The notes beneath the pieces are model-generated. The model was not told the origin of the DNA. It saw only the letters and a list, made by a program, of their open reading frames with translations, and did not search any database. Both the position numbers and the translations under genes were made by a program. A stretch of DNA of 64,000 nucleotides from RPQJ01 sp963696545 (GTDB lineage: Bacteria; Pseudomonadota; Gammaproteobacteria; Steroidobacterales; Steroidobacteraceae). Shown piece after piece: positions 24,604-32,702 of the stretch; within the stretch, counting starts at the first letter, position 1; each line of letters begins with the position of its first letter. Location of the stretch: contig CAVOKQ010000019.1 in the NCBI GenBank assembly GCA_963696545.1, positions 76,669 through 140,668 on the forward strand, read 5' to 3'.

Positions 24604-27219
24604 ATGAACACCGCGTACCGCAAGGCGCTGCCCGGGACGAAGCTCGACTACTTCGACGCGCGCGCCGCCGTCGAGGCGATCAGGCCGGGCGCGTGGGACC
24701 GGCTGCCGTACACGTCGCGCATACACGCCGAGAACCTGGTGCGACGCTGCGACCCGTCGCTGCTCTTCGAGTGCCTGACGCAGATCGTCGAGGGCAGGCG
24801 CGACCGGGATTTCCCGTGGTTCCCGGCGCGCGTGGTCTGCCACGACATCCTCGGCCAGACCGCGCTGGTGGACCTCGCCGGGCTGCGCGACGCGATTGCC
24901 GAGCAGGGCGGTGATCCCGCGCAGGTGAACCCGGTCGTGCCGGTGCAGCTGATCGTCGACCACTCGCTCGCGGTCGAGCATGGCGGCTTCGAGAAGGACG
25001 CGTTTGCGAAGAACCGCGCCGTCGAGGAGCGCCGTAACGAGGATCGCTTCCACTTCATCAACTGGACGAAGCAGGCGTTCAGGAACGTCGACGTGATCCC
25101 GCCGGGCAACGGCATCATGCACCAGATCAACCTGGAGCGGATGTCGCCGGTGATCCACGCGCAGGACGGCGTGGCGTTCCCGGATACGCTCGTTGGCACC
25201 GACAGCCACACGCCGCACGTCGACGCGCTCGGCGTGATCGCGATCGGTGTCGGTGGCCTCGAAGCCGAGAACGTGATGCTCGGCCGTGCCTCATGGATGC
25301 GACTGCCGGACATCGTCGGCGTGGAGCTCTCAGGCAAGCCGGGCCCGGGCATCACCGCGACCGACGTCGTGCTCGCGCTGACCGAGTTCCTGCGCAAGGA
25401 AAAGGTGGTCGGCGCATATCTCGAGTTCTACGGTGAAGGCGCCTCCGCGCTCACACTCGGCGACCGCGCGACGATCTCGAACATGGCCCCGGAGTATGGC
25501 GCCACCGCAGCGATGTTCTACATCGACCGGCAGACGATCGAGTACCTGAAGCTCACCGGCCGCGAGGATGAGCAGGTGCGTCTCGTCGAAACCTACGCGA
25601 AGGAGGCTGGCCTCTGGGCCGACAGCCTGAAGAACGCGGCCTACGAGCGCGTGCTGCGGTTCGACCTGGCCACCGTCGTGCGCAATATGGCGGGGCCGTC
25701 GAATCCGCACAAGCGCCTGCCCACGTCCGACCTTGCCGCGCGGGGCATCGCGGGCCCGTGGCAGCAGACGCCGGGGCAGATGCCTGACGGCGCGGTGATC
25801 ATCGCCGCGATCACGTCCTGCACCAACACCAGCAATCCGCGCAACGTGATCGCCGCGGGGTTGCTGGCGCGCAATGCGAACCGGCTCGGTCTCACGCGCA
25901 AGCCGTGGGTGAAGACTTCGCTGGCACCGGGCTCGAAGGCGGTGCAGCTCTATCTCGAGGAAGCGAAGCTGCTGCCGGAGCTCGAGAAGCTCGGCTTCGG
26001 CATCGTCGCTTTCGCGTGCACCACCTGCAACGGCATGTCCGGCGCGCTCGATCCGAAGATCCAGCAGGAGATCATCGATCGCGATCTCTATGCGACGGCC
26101 GTTCTCTCGGGCAATCGCAACTTCGACGGCCGCATCCATCCGTATGCGAAGCAGGCGTTCCTGGCGTCGCCACCGCTGGTCGTCGCCTACGCCATCGCAG
26201 GCACGGTGCGCTTCGACATCGAGAAGGACGCGCTCGGCACCGACCAGAGCGGCAAGCCGATCACGCTGAAGGACCTGTGGCCGAGCGACGCGGAGATCGA
26301 CGCGATCGTCGCCTCGAGCGTCAAGCCCGAGCACTTCCGCAAGGTCTACGAGCCGATGTTCGCGCCGCAGGCGGCGGCGAGCGGGAAGATCAGTCCGCTG
26401 TATGCGTGGCGGCCGCAGAGCACCTACATCCGTCGCCCGCCGTACTGGGAAGGCGCGCTGGCCGGCGAGCGCACGTTGCAGGGCATGCGCCCGCTCGCGG
26501 TGCTCGGCGACAACATCACGACCGATCATCTGTCGCCGTCGAATGCGATCCTGCTCGACAGCGCGGCCGGCGAGTACCTGGCGAAGATGGGCCTGCCCGA
26601 AGAGGACTTCAATTCCTACGCGACGCACCGTGGCGACCACCTGACCGCGCAGCGTGCGACTTTCGCCAATCCGACGCTGGTGAACGAGATGGCTGTCGTT
26701 GACGGCCAGGTGAAGAAGGGTTCGCTCGCGCGCATCGAGCCGGACGGCAAGGTGGTGCGCATGTGGGAAGCGATAGAAACCTACATGGAGCGCAAACAAC
26801 CGCTGATCATCGTCGCCGGGGCCGACTACGGCCAGGGCTCGTCGCGCGACTGGGCAGCGAAGGGCGTGCGTCTCGCGGGTGTCGAGGCGATCGTGGCCGA
26901 GGGCTTCGAGCGCATCCATCGCACCAACCTCGTCGGCATGGGCGTGCTGCCGCTCGAATTCAAGCCGGGCGTGAACCGGAGGTCGTTCGGCATCGACGGC
27001 ACCGAGACGTTCGACGTGATCGGCGCGCGCAGACCGCGGGCCGACCTGACGCTGGTGATCAATCGTCGCAACGGTGAGCGCGTCGAGGTACCTGTGACTT
27101 GCCGACTCGATACCGCCGAGGAAGTGTCGATCTACGAAGCGGGCGGCGTTCTGCAGCGCTTCGCGAAGGACTTTCTCGAGGGGAACCGGGGACAGTCCCC
27201 TGTTCCCGCGCGCAGCTAG
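24604..27219 (+). CDS. acnD: Fe/S-dependent 2-methylisocitrate dehydratase AcnD
   Basis: AcnD is an aconitase-like 4Fe-4S enzyme that dehydrates 2-methylcitrate and needs PrpF. The 871-residue sequence has FINWTKQAFRNVDVIPPGNG, the substrate motif GTDSHTPHVDALGV, cluster cysteines in TSCTNTSNPRN and CTTCNGMSG, and GADYGQGSSRDWAAKG near the end. The natural family ending FAKDFLE is followed by 12 extra residues (GNRGQSPVPARS). These are encoded by a REP-like palindrome at 27181-27207, so the tail is probably not functional. The next gene is prpF. Confidence 0.95.
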   Translation: MNTAYRKALPGTKLDYFDARAAVEAIRPGAWDRLPYTSRIHAENLVRRCDPSLLFECLTQIVEGRRDRDFPWFPARVVCHDILGQTALVDLAGLRDAIAEQGGDPAQVNPVVPVQLIVDHSLAVEHGGFEKDAFAKNRAVEERRNEDRFHFINWTKQAFRNVDVIPPGNGIMHQINLERMSPVIHAQDGVAFPDTLVGTDSHTPHVDALGVIAIGVGGLEAENVMLGRASWMRLPDIVGVELSGKPGPGITATDVVLALTEFLRKEKVVGAYLEFYGEGASALTLGDRATISNMAPEYGATAAMFYIDRQTIEYLKLTGREDEQVRLVETYAKEAGLWADSLKNAAYERVLRFDLATVVRNMAGPSNPHKRLPTSDLAARGIAGPWQQTPGQMPDGAVIIAAITSCTNTSNPRNVIAAGLLARNANRLGLTRKPWVKTSLAPGSKAVQLYLEEAKLLPELEKLGFGIVAFACTTCNGMSGALDPKIQQEIIDRDLYATAVLSGNRNFDGRIHPYAKQAFLASPPLVVAYAIAGTVRFDIEKDALGTDQSGKPITLKDLWPSDAEIDAIVASSVKPEHFRKVYEPMFAPQAAASGKISPLYAWRPQSTYIRRPPYWEGALAGERTLQGMRPLAVLGDNITTDHLSPSNAILLDSAAGEYLAKMGLPEEDFNSYATHRGDHLTAQRATFANPTLVNEMAVVDGQVKKGSLARIEPDGKVVRMWEAIETYMERKQPLIIVAGADYGQGSSRDWAAKGVRLAGVEAIVAEGFERIHRTNLVGMGVLPLEFKPGVNRRSFGIDGTETFDVIGARRPRADLTLVINRRNGERVEVPVTCRLDTAEEVSIYEAGGVLQRFAKDFLEGNRGQSPVPARS
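27181..27207. repeat. REP-like double palindrome inside the acnD 3' end
   Basis: GGGAAC (27181-27186), GGGGAC (27188-27193), then GTCCCC (27195-27200) and GTTCCC (27202-27207) form a near-perfect 27-nt palindrome with one unpaired centre base and one mismatch. It encodes the atypical acnD tail. It belongs to the same GGGGAC/GTCCCC family seen at 5981, 27229-27241 and 41117-41127. Confidence 0.7.
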
Positions 27220-27228
27220 AGGGGAAAA

Positions 27229-27241
27229 GGAGAATGTCCCC
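27229..27241 (-). repeat. REP-like element at the prpF start
   Basis: GGAGAATGTCCCC is the exact reverse complement of the element at 5981-5993. Its ATG (27234-27236) is the prpF start codon, so an inserted repeat appears to have supplied the translation start. Confidence 0.6.
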
Positions 27242-28421
27242 GTCACCGCAGATCCGCATTCCGGCCACGTACATGCGCGGCGGCACCAGCAAGGGTGTGT
27301 TCTTCCGGTTGCAGGACCTGCCGGAATCCGCACAGGCGCCGGGCGCGGCGCGCGATGCGCTGCTGCTCAGGGTCATCGGCAGCCCGGATCCTTACGGCAA
27401 GCAGATCGACGGCATGGGCGGCGCGACGTCGAGCACCAGCAAGACGGTGATCCTGTCGAAGAGCGGCCGCCCCGATCATGACGTCGACTACCTGTTCGGC
27501 CAGGTGTCCATCGACAAGGCGTTCGTGGACTGGAGCGGCAACTGCGGCAACCTGTCGGCTGCCGTCGGGCCGTTTGCGATCAGCAACGGTCTCGTCGATG
27601 CCGGCCGCGTTCCGCAGGACGGCGTCGCCATCGTGCGCATCTGGCAGGCGAACATCGGCAAGACCATCGTCGCGCACGTGCCGATGACGGCCGGCGCCGT
27701 GCAGGAGACGGGCGACTTCGAGCTCGATGGCGTGACGTTCCCCGCTGCGGAGGTGCAGCTCGAGTTCATCGACCCCGCCGATGAAGGCGAAGGTGACGGC
27801 GGCGGTGCGATGTTTCCGACCGGGAATCTCGTGGACGATCTCGAAGTGCCGGGCATCGGCACGCTCAAGGCCACGATGATCAACGCAGGAATACCCACGA
27901 TCTTCATCGACGCCGCGGCGATCGGCTACCAGGGCACCGAGCGGCAGGACGCGATCAACAACGATGCGAAGGCGCTCGCGATGTTCGAGACCATCCGCGC
28001 GCACGGCGCGATCCGCATGGGCCTGATCAAGAGCGTGGAAGAGGCTGCGCAGCGCCAGCACACGCCGAAGGTCGCGTTCGTCGCGAGGCCCGCGGACTAC
28101 GTTGCGTCGAGCGGCAAGCCTGTTGCGGCGCGCGACATCGACCTGCTCGTGCGCGCACTGTCGATGGGCAAGTTGCATCACGCGATGATGGGCACCGCGG
28201 CCGTGGCGATCGGCACGGCTGCCGCGATCCCGGGCACGCTGGTGAACCGCGCGGCCGGCGGTGGCGCGCGCACTGCCGTGCGGTTCGGTCACCCGTCCGG
28301 GACGCTGCGTGTCGGCGCCGAAGCCCGCCAGGTCGACGGCGTCTGGACCGTCACCAAGGCACTCATGAGCCGCAGCGCCCGCGTGCTGATGGAAGGCTGG
28401 GTCCGCGTCCCCGGAAAATAG
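27234..28421 (+). CDS. prpF: 2-methylaconitate cis-trans isomerase PrpF
   Basis: PrpF isomerises 2-methylaconitate and is needed for AcnD-based methylcitrate cycling. The 395-residue product starts MSPSPQIRIPATYMRGGTSKGVFF, where the RGGTSKG loop is the family signature. It continues with the second-domain motif CGNLSAAVGPFAI and ends near GRTRVLMEGWVRVPGK-like SRSARVLMEGWVRVP. The start lies within a REP-like element. GGGG at 27221-27224 is the best available ribosome binding site. The stop is immediately followed by the rsmG start. Confidence 0.95.
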   Translation: MSPSPQIRIPATYMRGGTSKGVFFRLQDLPESAQAPGAARDALLLRVIGSPDPYGKQIDGMGGATSSTSKTVILSKSGRPDHDVDYLFGQVSIDKAFVDWSGNCGNLSAAVGPFAISNGLVDAGRVPQDGVAIVRIWQANIGKTIVAHVPMTAGAVQETGDFELDGVTFPAAEVQLEFIDPADEGEGDGGGAMFPTGNLVDDLEVPGIGTLKATMINAGIPTIFIDAAAIGYQGTERQDAINNDAKALAMFETIRAHGAIRMGLIKSVEEAAQRQHTPKVAFVARPADYVASSGKPVAARDIDLLVRALSMGKLHHAMMGTAAVAIGTAAAIPGTLVNRAAGGGARTAVRFGHPSGTLRVGAEARQVDGVWTVTKALMSRSARVLMEGWVRVPGK

Positions 28422-29057
28422 GTGCCATTCACCGAATTACACGGCGGCGCGCACGCGTTCGGCATTGACCTCTCCGAGGCGCAGTGCCGCCAGCTCGTGG
28501 CCCACCTCGACCTGCTCGACGAGTGGGGCGAGCGCATGAACCTCACCGCGATCCGCGACCGCCCGTCGCAGCTGACGAAGCACGTGCTCGACAGCCTGAG
28601 CGTGCGACCGTTCCTGCGCGGCACGCGCATCGCCGACGTCGGCAGCGGCGCTGGCTTTCCCGGGATCCCGCTCGCGATCGTCGCGCCCGGCATGACCTTC
28701 GCGCTGATCGAGTCCACCGGCAAGAAGTGCCGCTTCCTGGAGCACGTCCGCGATGCGCTCGGGCTCGGCAACGTCGAGGTGGTGCAGGCCCGTGCCGAAT
28801 CCCACAAGCCCACGGTCCGCTACGACACGGTACTCGCCCGGGCGGTCGGTCCGGTTGCCGACCTGGTCCGCAACGCAGGCCCGCTTGTCGCCGGCGGCGG
28901 CCGGTTGCTGGCGATGAAGGGCCGCTATCCCGACGAGGAACTCGCGAAGAAGCTGAACGGCTGGAAGGTCGTCGCCGTGCACCGGCTGGCCGTCCCGGGC
29001 CTGGAAGAGGAGCGGCACGTCGTGGAACTTGGCCGATCGCACGACAAGACGGACTGA
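28422..29057 (+). CDS. rsmG: 16S rRNA (guanine527-N7)-methyltransferase
   Basis: RsmG (GidB) methylates G527 of 16S rRNA. The GTG at 28422 directly follows the prpF stop and gives 211 residues. The signatures are a central NLTAIRDR segment and the SAM motif IADVGSGAGFPGIPLAI, followed by LIESTGKKCRFLEHV. Its first codons (GTGCCATTCACC) resemble the GGTGCC REP-like type seen after glmU. In many relatives this gene follows mnmG directly; here 17 kb separates them. parA follows after 22 nt. Confidence 0.96.
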   Translation: MPFTELHGGAHAFGIDLSEAQCRQLVAHLDLLDEWGERMNLTAIRDRPSQLTKHVLDSLSVRPFLRGTRIADVGSGAGFPGIPLAIVAPGMTFALIESTGKKCRFLEHVRDALGLGNVEVVQARAESHKPTVRYDTVLARAVGPVADLVRNAGPLVAGGGRLLAMKGRYPDEELAKKLNGWKVVAVHRLAVPGLEEERHVVELGRSHDKTD

Positions 29058-29079
29058 TCACGGCTATTCTTGCCGGCTC

Positions 29080-29913
29080 ATGAAGCGCGTCATCGCAGTT
29101 GCCAACCAGAAAGGCGGCGTCGGCAAGACGACCACCGCCGTGAACCTTGCCGCGTCGCTCGCTGCGACCAGGCGCAAGGTGCTGCTGATCGACAGCGACC
29201 CGCAGGGTAACGCGACCATGGGTTGCGGTGTCGACAAGCGCAACCTCCGCTATTCGATGACCGACGTGCTGCTCGGTGACTGCGAGCTCGCCGCGGCGCT
29301 GCAGCCGGTCGAGCCCGGCGGCTTCACGGTGCTGCCCGGCAACCAGGACCTGGTCGCCGCGGAAGTGCAGCTGATGACCAAGATCGGTCGCGAGGTGCGG
29401 CTGCGCAATGCACTGAAGCCGGTACGCAACATCTACGACGTGATCCTGATCGATTGCCCGCCAGCGCTGAACCTGCTGACGCTGAACGCGCTGGTCGCGG
29501 CCGACAGCGTGCTGGTGCCGATGCAGTGCGAGTACTACGCGCTAGAGGGCTTGTCGGCGCTGATGGGCACGATCGAGCAGATCCGCGCGAGCGTGAACCC
29601 GGACCTTAAGCTCGAAGGCATCCTGCGCACGATGTTCGACCCGCGGAACAACCTGTCGAACGAGGTGGCGGCACAGCTGATGATGCACTTCGGCGACAAG
29701 GTGTTCCGCACGGTGATCCCGCGCAACGTCCGGCTGGCCGAGGCCCCGAGCTTCGGCAAGGCGGCGATGTTCCACGACAAGGACTCGCGCGGCGCGCTCG
29801 CCTACCTGGCGCTGGCCGGCGAACTGATCCGTCGCGAGGAAGAGGCCGCCCTCGGCGCGTCAGGCCACGCTCCGCCAGCCGACGATGACGGTGCGGGTGA
29901 CGGGGCCGAGTAG
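29080..29913 (+). CDS. parA: Chromosome partitioning ATPase ParA
   Basis: ParA is a deviant Walker ATPase that binds DNA nonspecifically and moves ParB-parS complexes. The 277-residue protein begins MKRVIAVANQKGGVGKTTT, with the signature lysine at 11 and the P-loop lysine at 16. It also has DSDPQGNAT and the ILIDCPPALNLLT Walker B. The frame has in-frame codons upstream, but the ATG at 29080 matches the family. The acidic tail (PPADDDGAGDGAE) is unusual. parB lies 2.8 kb downstream instead of next to it. Confidence 0.96.
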   Translation: MKRVIAVANQKGGVGKTTTAVNLAASLAATRRKVLLIDSDPQGNATMGCGVDKRNLRYSMTDVLLGDCELAAALQPVEPGGFTVLPGNQDLVAAEVQLMTKIGREVRLRNALKPVRNIYDVILIDCPPALNLLTLNALVAADSVLVPMQCEYYALEGLSALMGTIEQIRASVNPDLKLEGILRTMFDPRNNLSNEVAAQLMMHFGDKVFRTVIPRNVRLAEAPSFGKAAMFHDKDSRGALAYLALAGELIRREEEAALGASGHAPPADDDGAGDGAE

Positions 29914-29925
29914 TCCCGGCGACGG

Positions 29926-30450
29926 CTAGCGGCCGCCGCTGATCGGAATCGCGATCACCAGTTCGAGTACCTCGGTGCCGGGGTTGTCCTCGGACAGGCT
30001 GGCGTTCGACAGGTGATAGCCCTGCACTCCGAGCCGGTACCGGTCCGCGACGCGCACCGAGATCTCCAGGCCCGTCTTGAACTCGACCGCGTATCCAAGG
30101 TCGAGCGTGTCGGTGTTGCGGAAGTACCCGGCGCCGATCACCGGCGTCACGAACCACGACCGGCCGATGTGGAAGTCGTAGTGCAGCGCCGCGTAGCCGT
30201 ACGCAGCACCGCCCTCGGCAAACGTGACTCCGATGCCGGGGATCAGCCTCCAGCGCTCGAGCGGAGCCCAGCGATACTCGAGGCCGCCACCGAACAGGCC
30301 GTCGCCGGAATCAACGAAGTTGAACTGTCCGAGGCTGCCCGCCAGGAGCGGCTCCGTCGCGGCCTCGCGTGATTCCGCGCGTGCGGGCGCATACGCCGCA
30401 ACCGCACATGCCGCGACCAGCGCAAGCGTCCGCTTCGCTTCAGCCAGCAC
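29926..30450 (-). CDS. pagL: Lipid A 3-O-deacylase / acyloxyacyl hydrolase (PagL family)
   Basis: PagL-type enzymes are outer-membrane beta-barrels that remove an acyl chain from lipid A. The GTG at 30450 opens a signal peptide (LALVAACAVAAYAPARA) and gives 174 residues. Alternating beta strands and the catalytic motif GYHLSNASL are present, followed by NPGTE. The histidine, serine and a later glutamate fit the PagL triad. The start lies inside the last codons of the helicase gene (11-nt overlap), so translation may be coupled to it. Convergent with parA. Confidence 0.82.
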   Translation of the reverse strand: MLAEAKRTLALVAACAVAAYAPARAESREAATEPLLAGSLGQFNFVDSGDGLFGGGLEYRWAPLERWRLIPGIGVTFAEGGAAYGYAALHYDFHIGRSWFVTPVIGAGYFRNTDTLDLGYAVEFKTGLEISVRVADRYRLGVQGYHLSNASLSEDNPGTEVLELVIAIPISGGR

Positions 30451-32176
30451 GACCGCGCTTTGCACCCGGCCTCTTCGGCGGTCGCTTCGACGGCTTGCGC
30501 AGCGGCTTCGGCGGCACGTGCGTGGCGGCACCGATACGCAGCATCTGGCCGGCCACTCGTGTCTTCGCGAGCTCCTGCAGGACAGCGTCGGGCATTCCAC
30601 GTGGCAGCCCGACGAACGTGTGGTCCTCGCGGATGTCCACGTGCCCGATCTGCCGTCCCTCGAGTCCGGAGACGTTGGCGATCGCGCCGACGATGTTGCC
30701 TGGCTTCACGCCGTGCGTGTAGCCGACCTCGATCCGAAAGGTCTCGGTGTCTTCTTCCGCCAGCCGCTCGGCTGCGGGCGGCGAAGCCTTGCGGGCAGCA
30801 CGGCCGTTGTCATCGCCCGCCTCGGCCACCTGGCCGCCCGCCTTGTCCTTCAGCAGCAGCGGGCTGCCGCCCTGCAGCAGCGCCGCGAGCGCCGCCGCGA
30901 TCTCGATCGCCGGAACATCGTGCTCGCGCTCGAACTCCTCGATCAGGCTGCGAAACGGCTCGCCCTGTCCGGCGGCGATCGCTTCGGTGATGCGCTGGCG
31001 GAAGCGCGCGACACGCTGCTCGTTGACGTCGGCCACCGTCGGCAGGTCCATTGGCTCGAGCGGCGAACGAGTCGCGCGCTCGATGTAACGCAGCATGTTG
31101 CGTTCGCGTGGCGTGATGAACAGGATCGCCTCGCCGTTGCGCCCGGCGCGTCCCGTGCGCCCGATGCGGTGCACGTACGATTCCGTGTCGTAGGGAACGT
31201 CGTAGTTCACCACGTGGCTGATCCGCTCGACGTCGAGGCCGCGTGCCGCGACGTCGGTTGCGACCAGGATGTCGAGCTGCCGGTTCTTGAGCCGGGCCAC
31301 GGTGCGTTCGCGGTCCTTCTGCTGCATGTCGCCGTTCAGCGCGGCCACGGCAAAGCCACGCGCCTCGAGCCTCTCGGCCAGCTCGACTGTCGACTGCTTC
31401 GTGCGCGTAAACACCAGCATCGCTTCGAACGGCTCCGCCTCGAGGATCCGCGTCAGCGCGTCGAGCTTGTGCACGCCGCTCACGATCCAGTAACGCTGGC
31501 GGATGTTGGTGGCGGTGCTGGTCTTGCTGGTGATCGTGACTTCGACCGGGTCGCGCAGGTGCTTCTGTGCGATGCGACGGATCGGGCTCGGCAGCGTCGC
31601 CGAGAACAATGCGACCTGGCGCGTCGGCGGGATCTGGTCGAGGATCCACTCGATGTCGTCGACGAAGCCCATCTGCAGCATCTCGTCGGCTTCGTCGAGC
31701 ACCAGCGACGTGATGCCGCCCAGGTCCAGCGTGCCGCGCTTGATGTGGTCCATGATGCGGCCCGGCGTGCCGACGACCACGTGCGCGCCGCGCTTCAGGC
31801 TCATCAGCTGCGGTGTGTAGCTCTGGCCACCGTAGACCGGCAGCACGTGGAAGCCCTTGATCCTGGCCGCGTAGCGCTGGAAGGCCTCTGCGACCTGGAT
31901 CGCGAGCTCGCGCGTCGGCACCAGCACCAGGCCCTGCGGCGGGCCGCTGCGGGCCTTGATGCGGGTCAGCATCGGCAGTGCGAACGCGGCGGTCTTGCCC
32001 GTGCCCGTCTGCGCCTGGCCCAGCATGTCGTGCCCGGCGAGCAGCACCGGGATCGTGGCGGCCTGGATCGGCGACGGCGACTCATAGCCGACGTCCGCCA
32101 GCGCCTCGAGCACCGCATCGCTCAGTCCGAGGTCGGCGAAGGAGGCAACGGGTAGCTCAGTATTGGAAGACTGCAT
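30440..32176 (-). CDS. deaD: DEAD-box ATP-dependent RNA helicase (DeaD/CsdA-like)
   Basis: A 578-residue RNA helicase for ribosome assembly and mRNA unwinding. It carries the Q motif region, AQTGTGKTAAF, PTRELAIQ, LDEADEML, FSATLP and HRIGRTGRAGRNG in order. After the helicase core comes a DbpA-type RNA-binding domain (FRIEVGYTHGVKPGNIVGAIAN) and a basic KPSKRPPKRPGAKRGR tail. An upstream TTG at 32191 is possible, but the ATG at 32176 is preferred. Transcribed opposite to the flanking parA and chorismate mutase genes. Confidence 0.95.
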   Translation of the reverse strand: MQSSNTELPVASFADLGLSDAVLEALADVGYESPSPIQAATIPVLLAGHDMLGQAQTGTGKTAAFALPMLTRIKARSGPPQGLVLVPTRELAIQVAEAFQRYAARIKGFHVLPVYGGQSYTPQLMSLKRGAHVVVGTPGRIMDHIKRGTLDLGGITSLVLDEADEMLQMGFVDDIEWILDQIPPTRQVALFSATLPSPIRRIAQKHLRDPVEVTITSKTSTATNIRQRYWIVSGVHKLDALTRILEAEPFEAMLVFTRTKQSTVELAERLEARGFAVAALNGDMQQKDRERTVARLKNRQLDILVATDVAARGLDVERISHVVNYDVPYDTESYVHRIGRTGRAGRNGEAILFITPRERNMLRYIERATRSPLEPMDLPTVADVNEQRVARFRQRITEAIAAGQGEPFRSLIEEFEREHDVPAIEIAAALAALLQGGSPLLLKDKAGGQVAEAGDDNGRAARKASPPAAERLAEEDTETFRIEVGYTHGVKPGNIVGAIANVSGLEGRQIGHVDIREDHTFVGLPRGMPDAVLQELAKTRVAGQMLRIGAATHVPPKPLRKPSKRPPKRPGAKRGRAG

Positions 32177-32337
32177 GGCAAACTGCTGCAAAGCGTCGGT
32201 CGGGTTGCCGGCGTATCCTGCAAGACTACGCGAACCAGGCTGTCGCGACGCGGGTCAACGGTTCCAACCGGTTCTGCCGAACGATTGATTTGCTCGCCTC
32301 GAGCCGTCTAACGCAAATGACTGTCCCGGGAGGCGAC

Positions 32338-32634
32338 ATGAACCCAGCCAGCGAGACACTTCCGCAGCCCGAGCCGCTGGACGGCCTGGCCTCGTTGCGG
32401 GTCCGGATCGATGCAATCGACCTCGGCATCCTGCGGCTGATTGACGAGCGCGGCCGGGTGGTCGAGGAAATCCTGCGTCTCAAGCGGTCCGGGGGACGAC
32501 CGGTACTCGACGAGGCCCGCGAGCGGCAGCTGCTCGATCGGCTCCATTCGCTGCACGAAGGACCCCACGACTGGGCCGATGTGGAACTTGTGTTTCGCCA
32601 GCTGCTGGCGATGTCGCGGGGCCTCGCCAAGTAG
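32338..32634 (+). CDS. Chorismate mutase (AroQ type), monofunctional
   Basis: Converts chorismate to prephenate for phenylalanine and tyrosine. The ATG at 32338 has GGAGG 5 nt upstream and gives 98 residues. The AroQ helix motifs are present: LRVRIDAIDLGILRLIDER, a lysine in LRLKRSGG, and VLDEAREROLL-like VLDEARERQLLD. These supply the expected arginine, lysine, aspartate and glutamate active-site residues. It has no dehydratase or dehydrogenase domain, unlike PheA or TyrA. Neighbours do not indicate a pathway. Confidence 0.85.
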   Translation: MNPASETLPQPEPLDGLASLRVRIDAIDLGILRLIDERGRVVEEILRLKRSGGRPVLDEARERQLLDRLHSLHEGPHDWADVELVFRQLLAMSRGLAK

Positions 32635-32702
32635 CGAGTCCGGGCCGAACTACTCGACTGCGCGGCGAGTCTCGCCCCGCCATCCGCTAAACTCGCGCCA
32701 CT

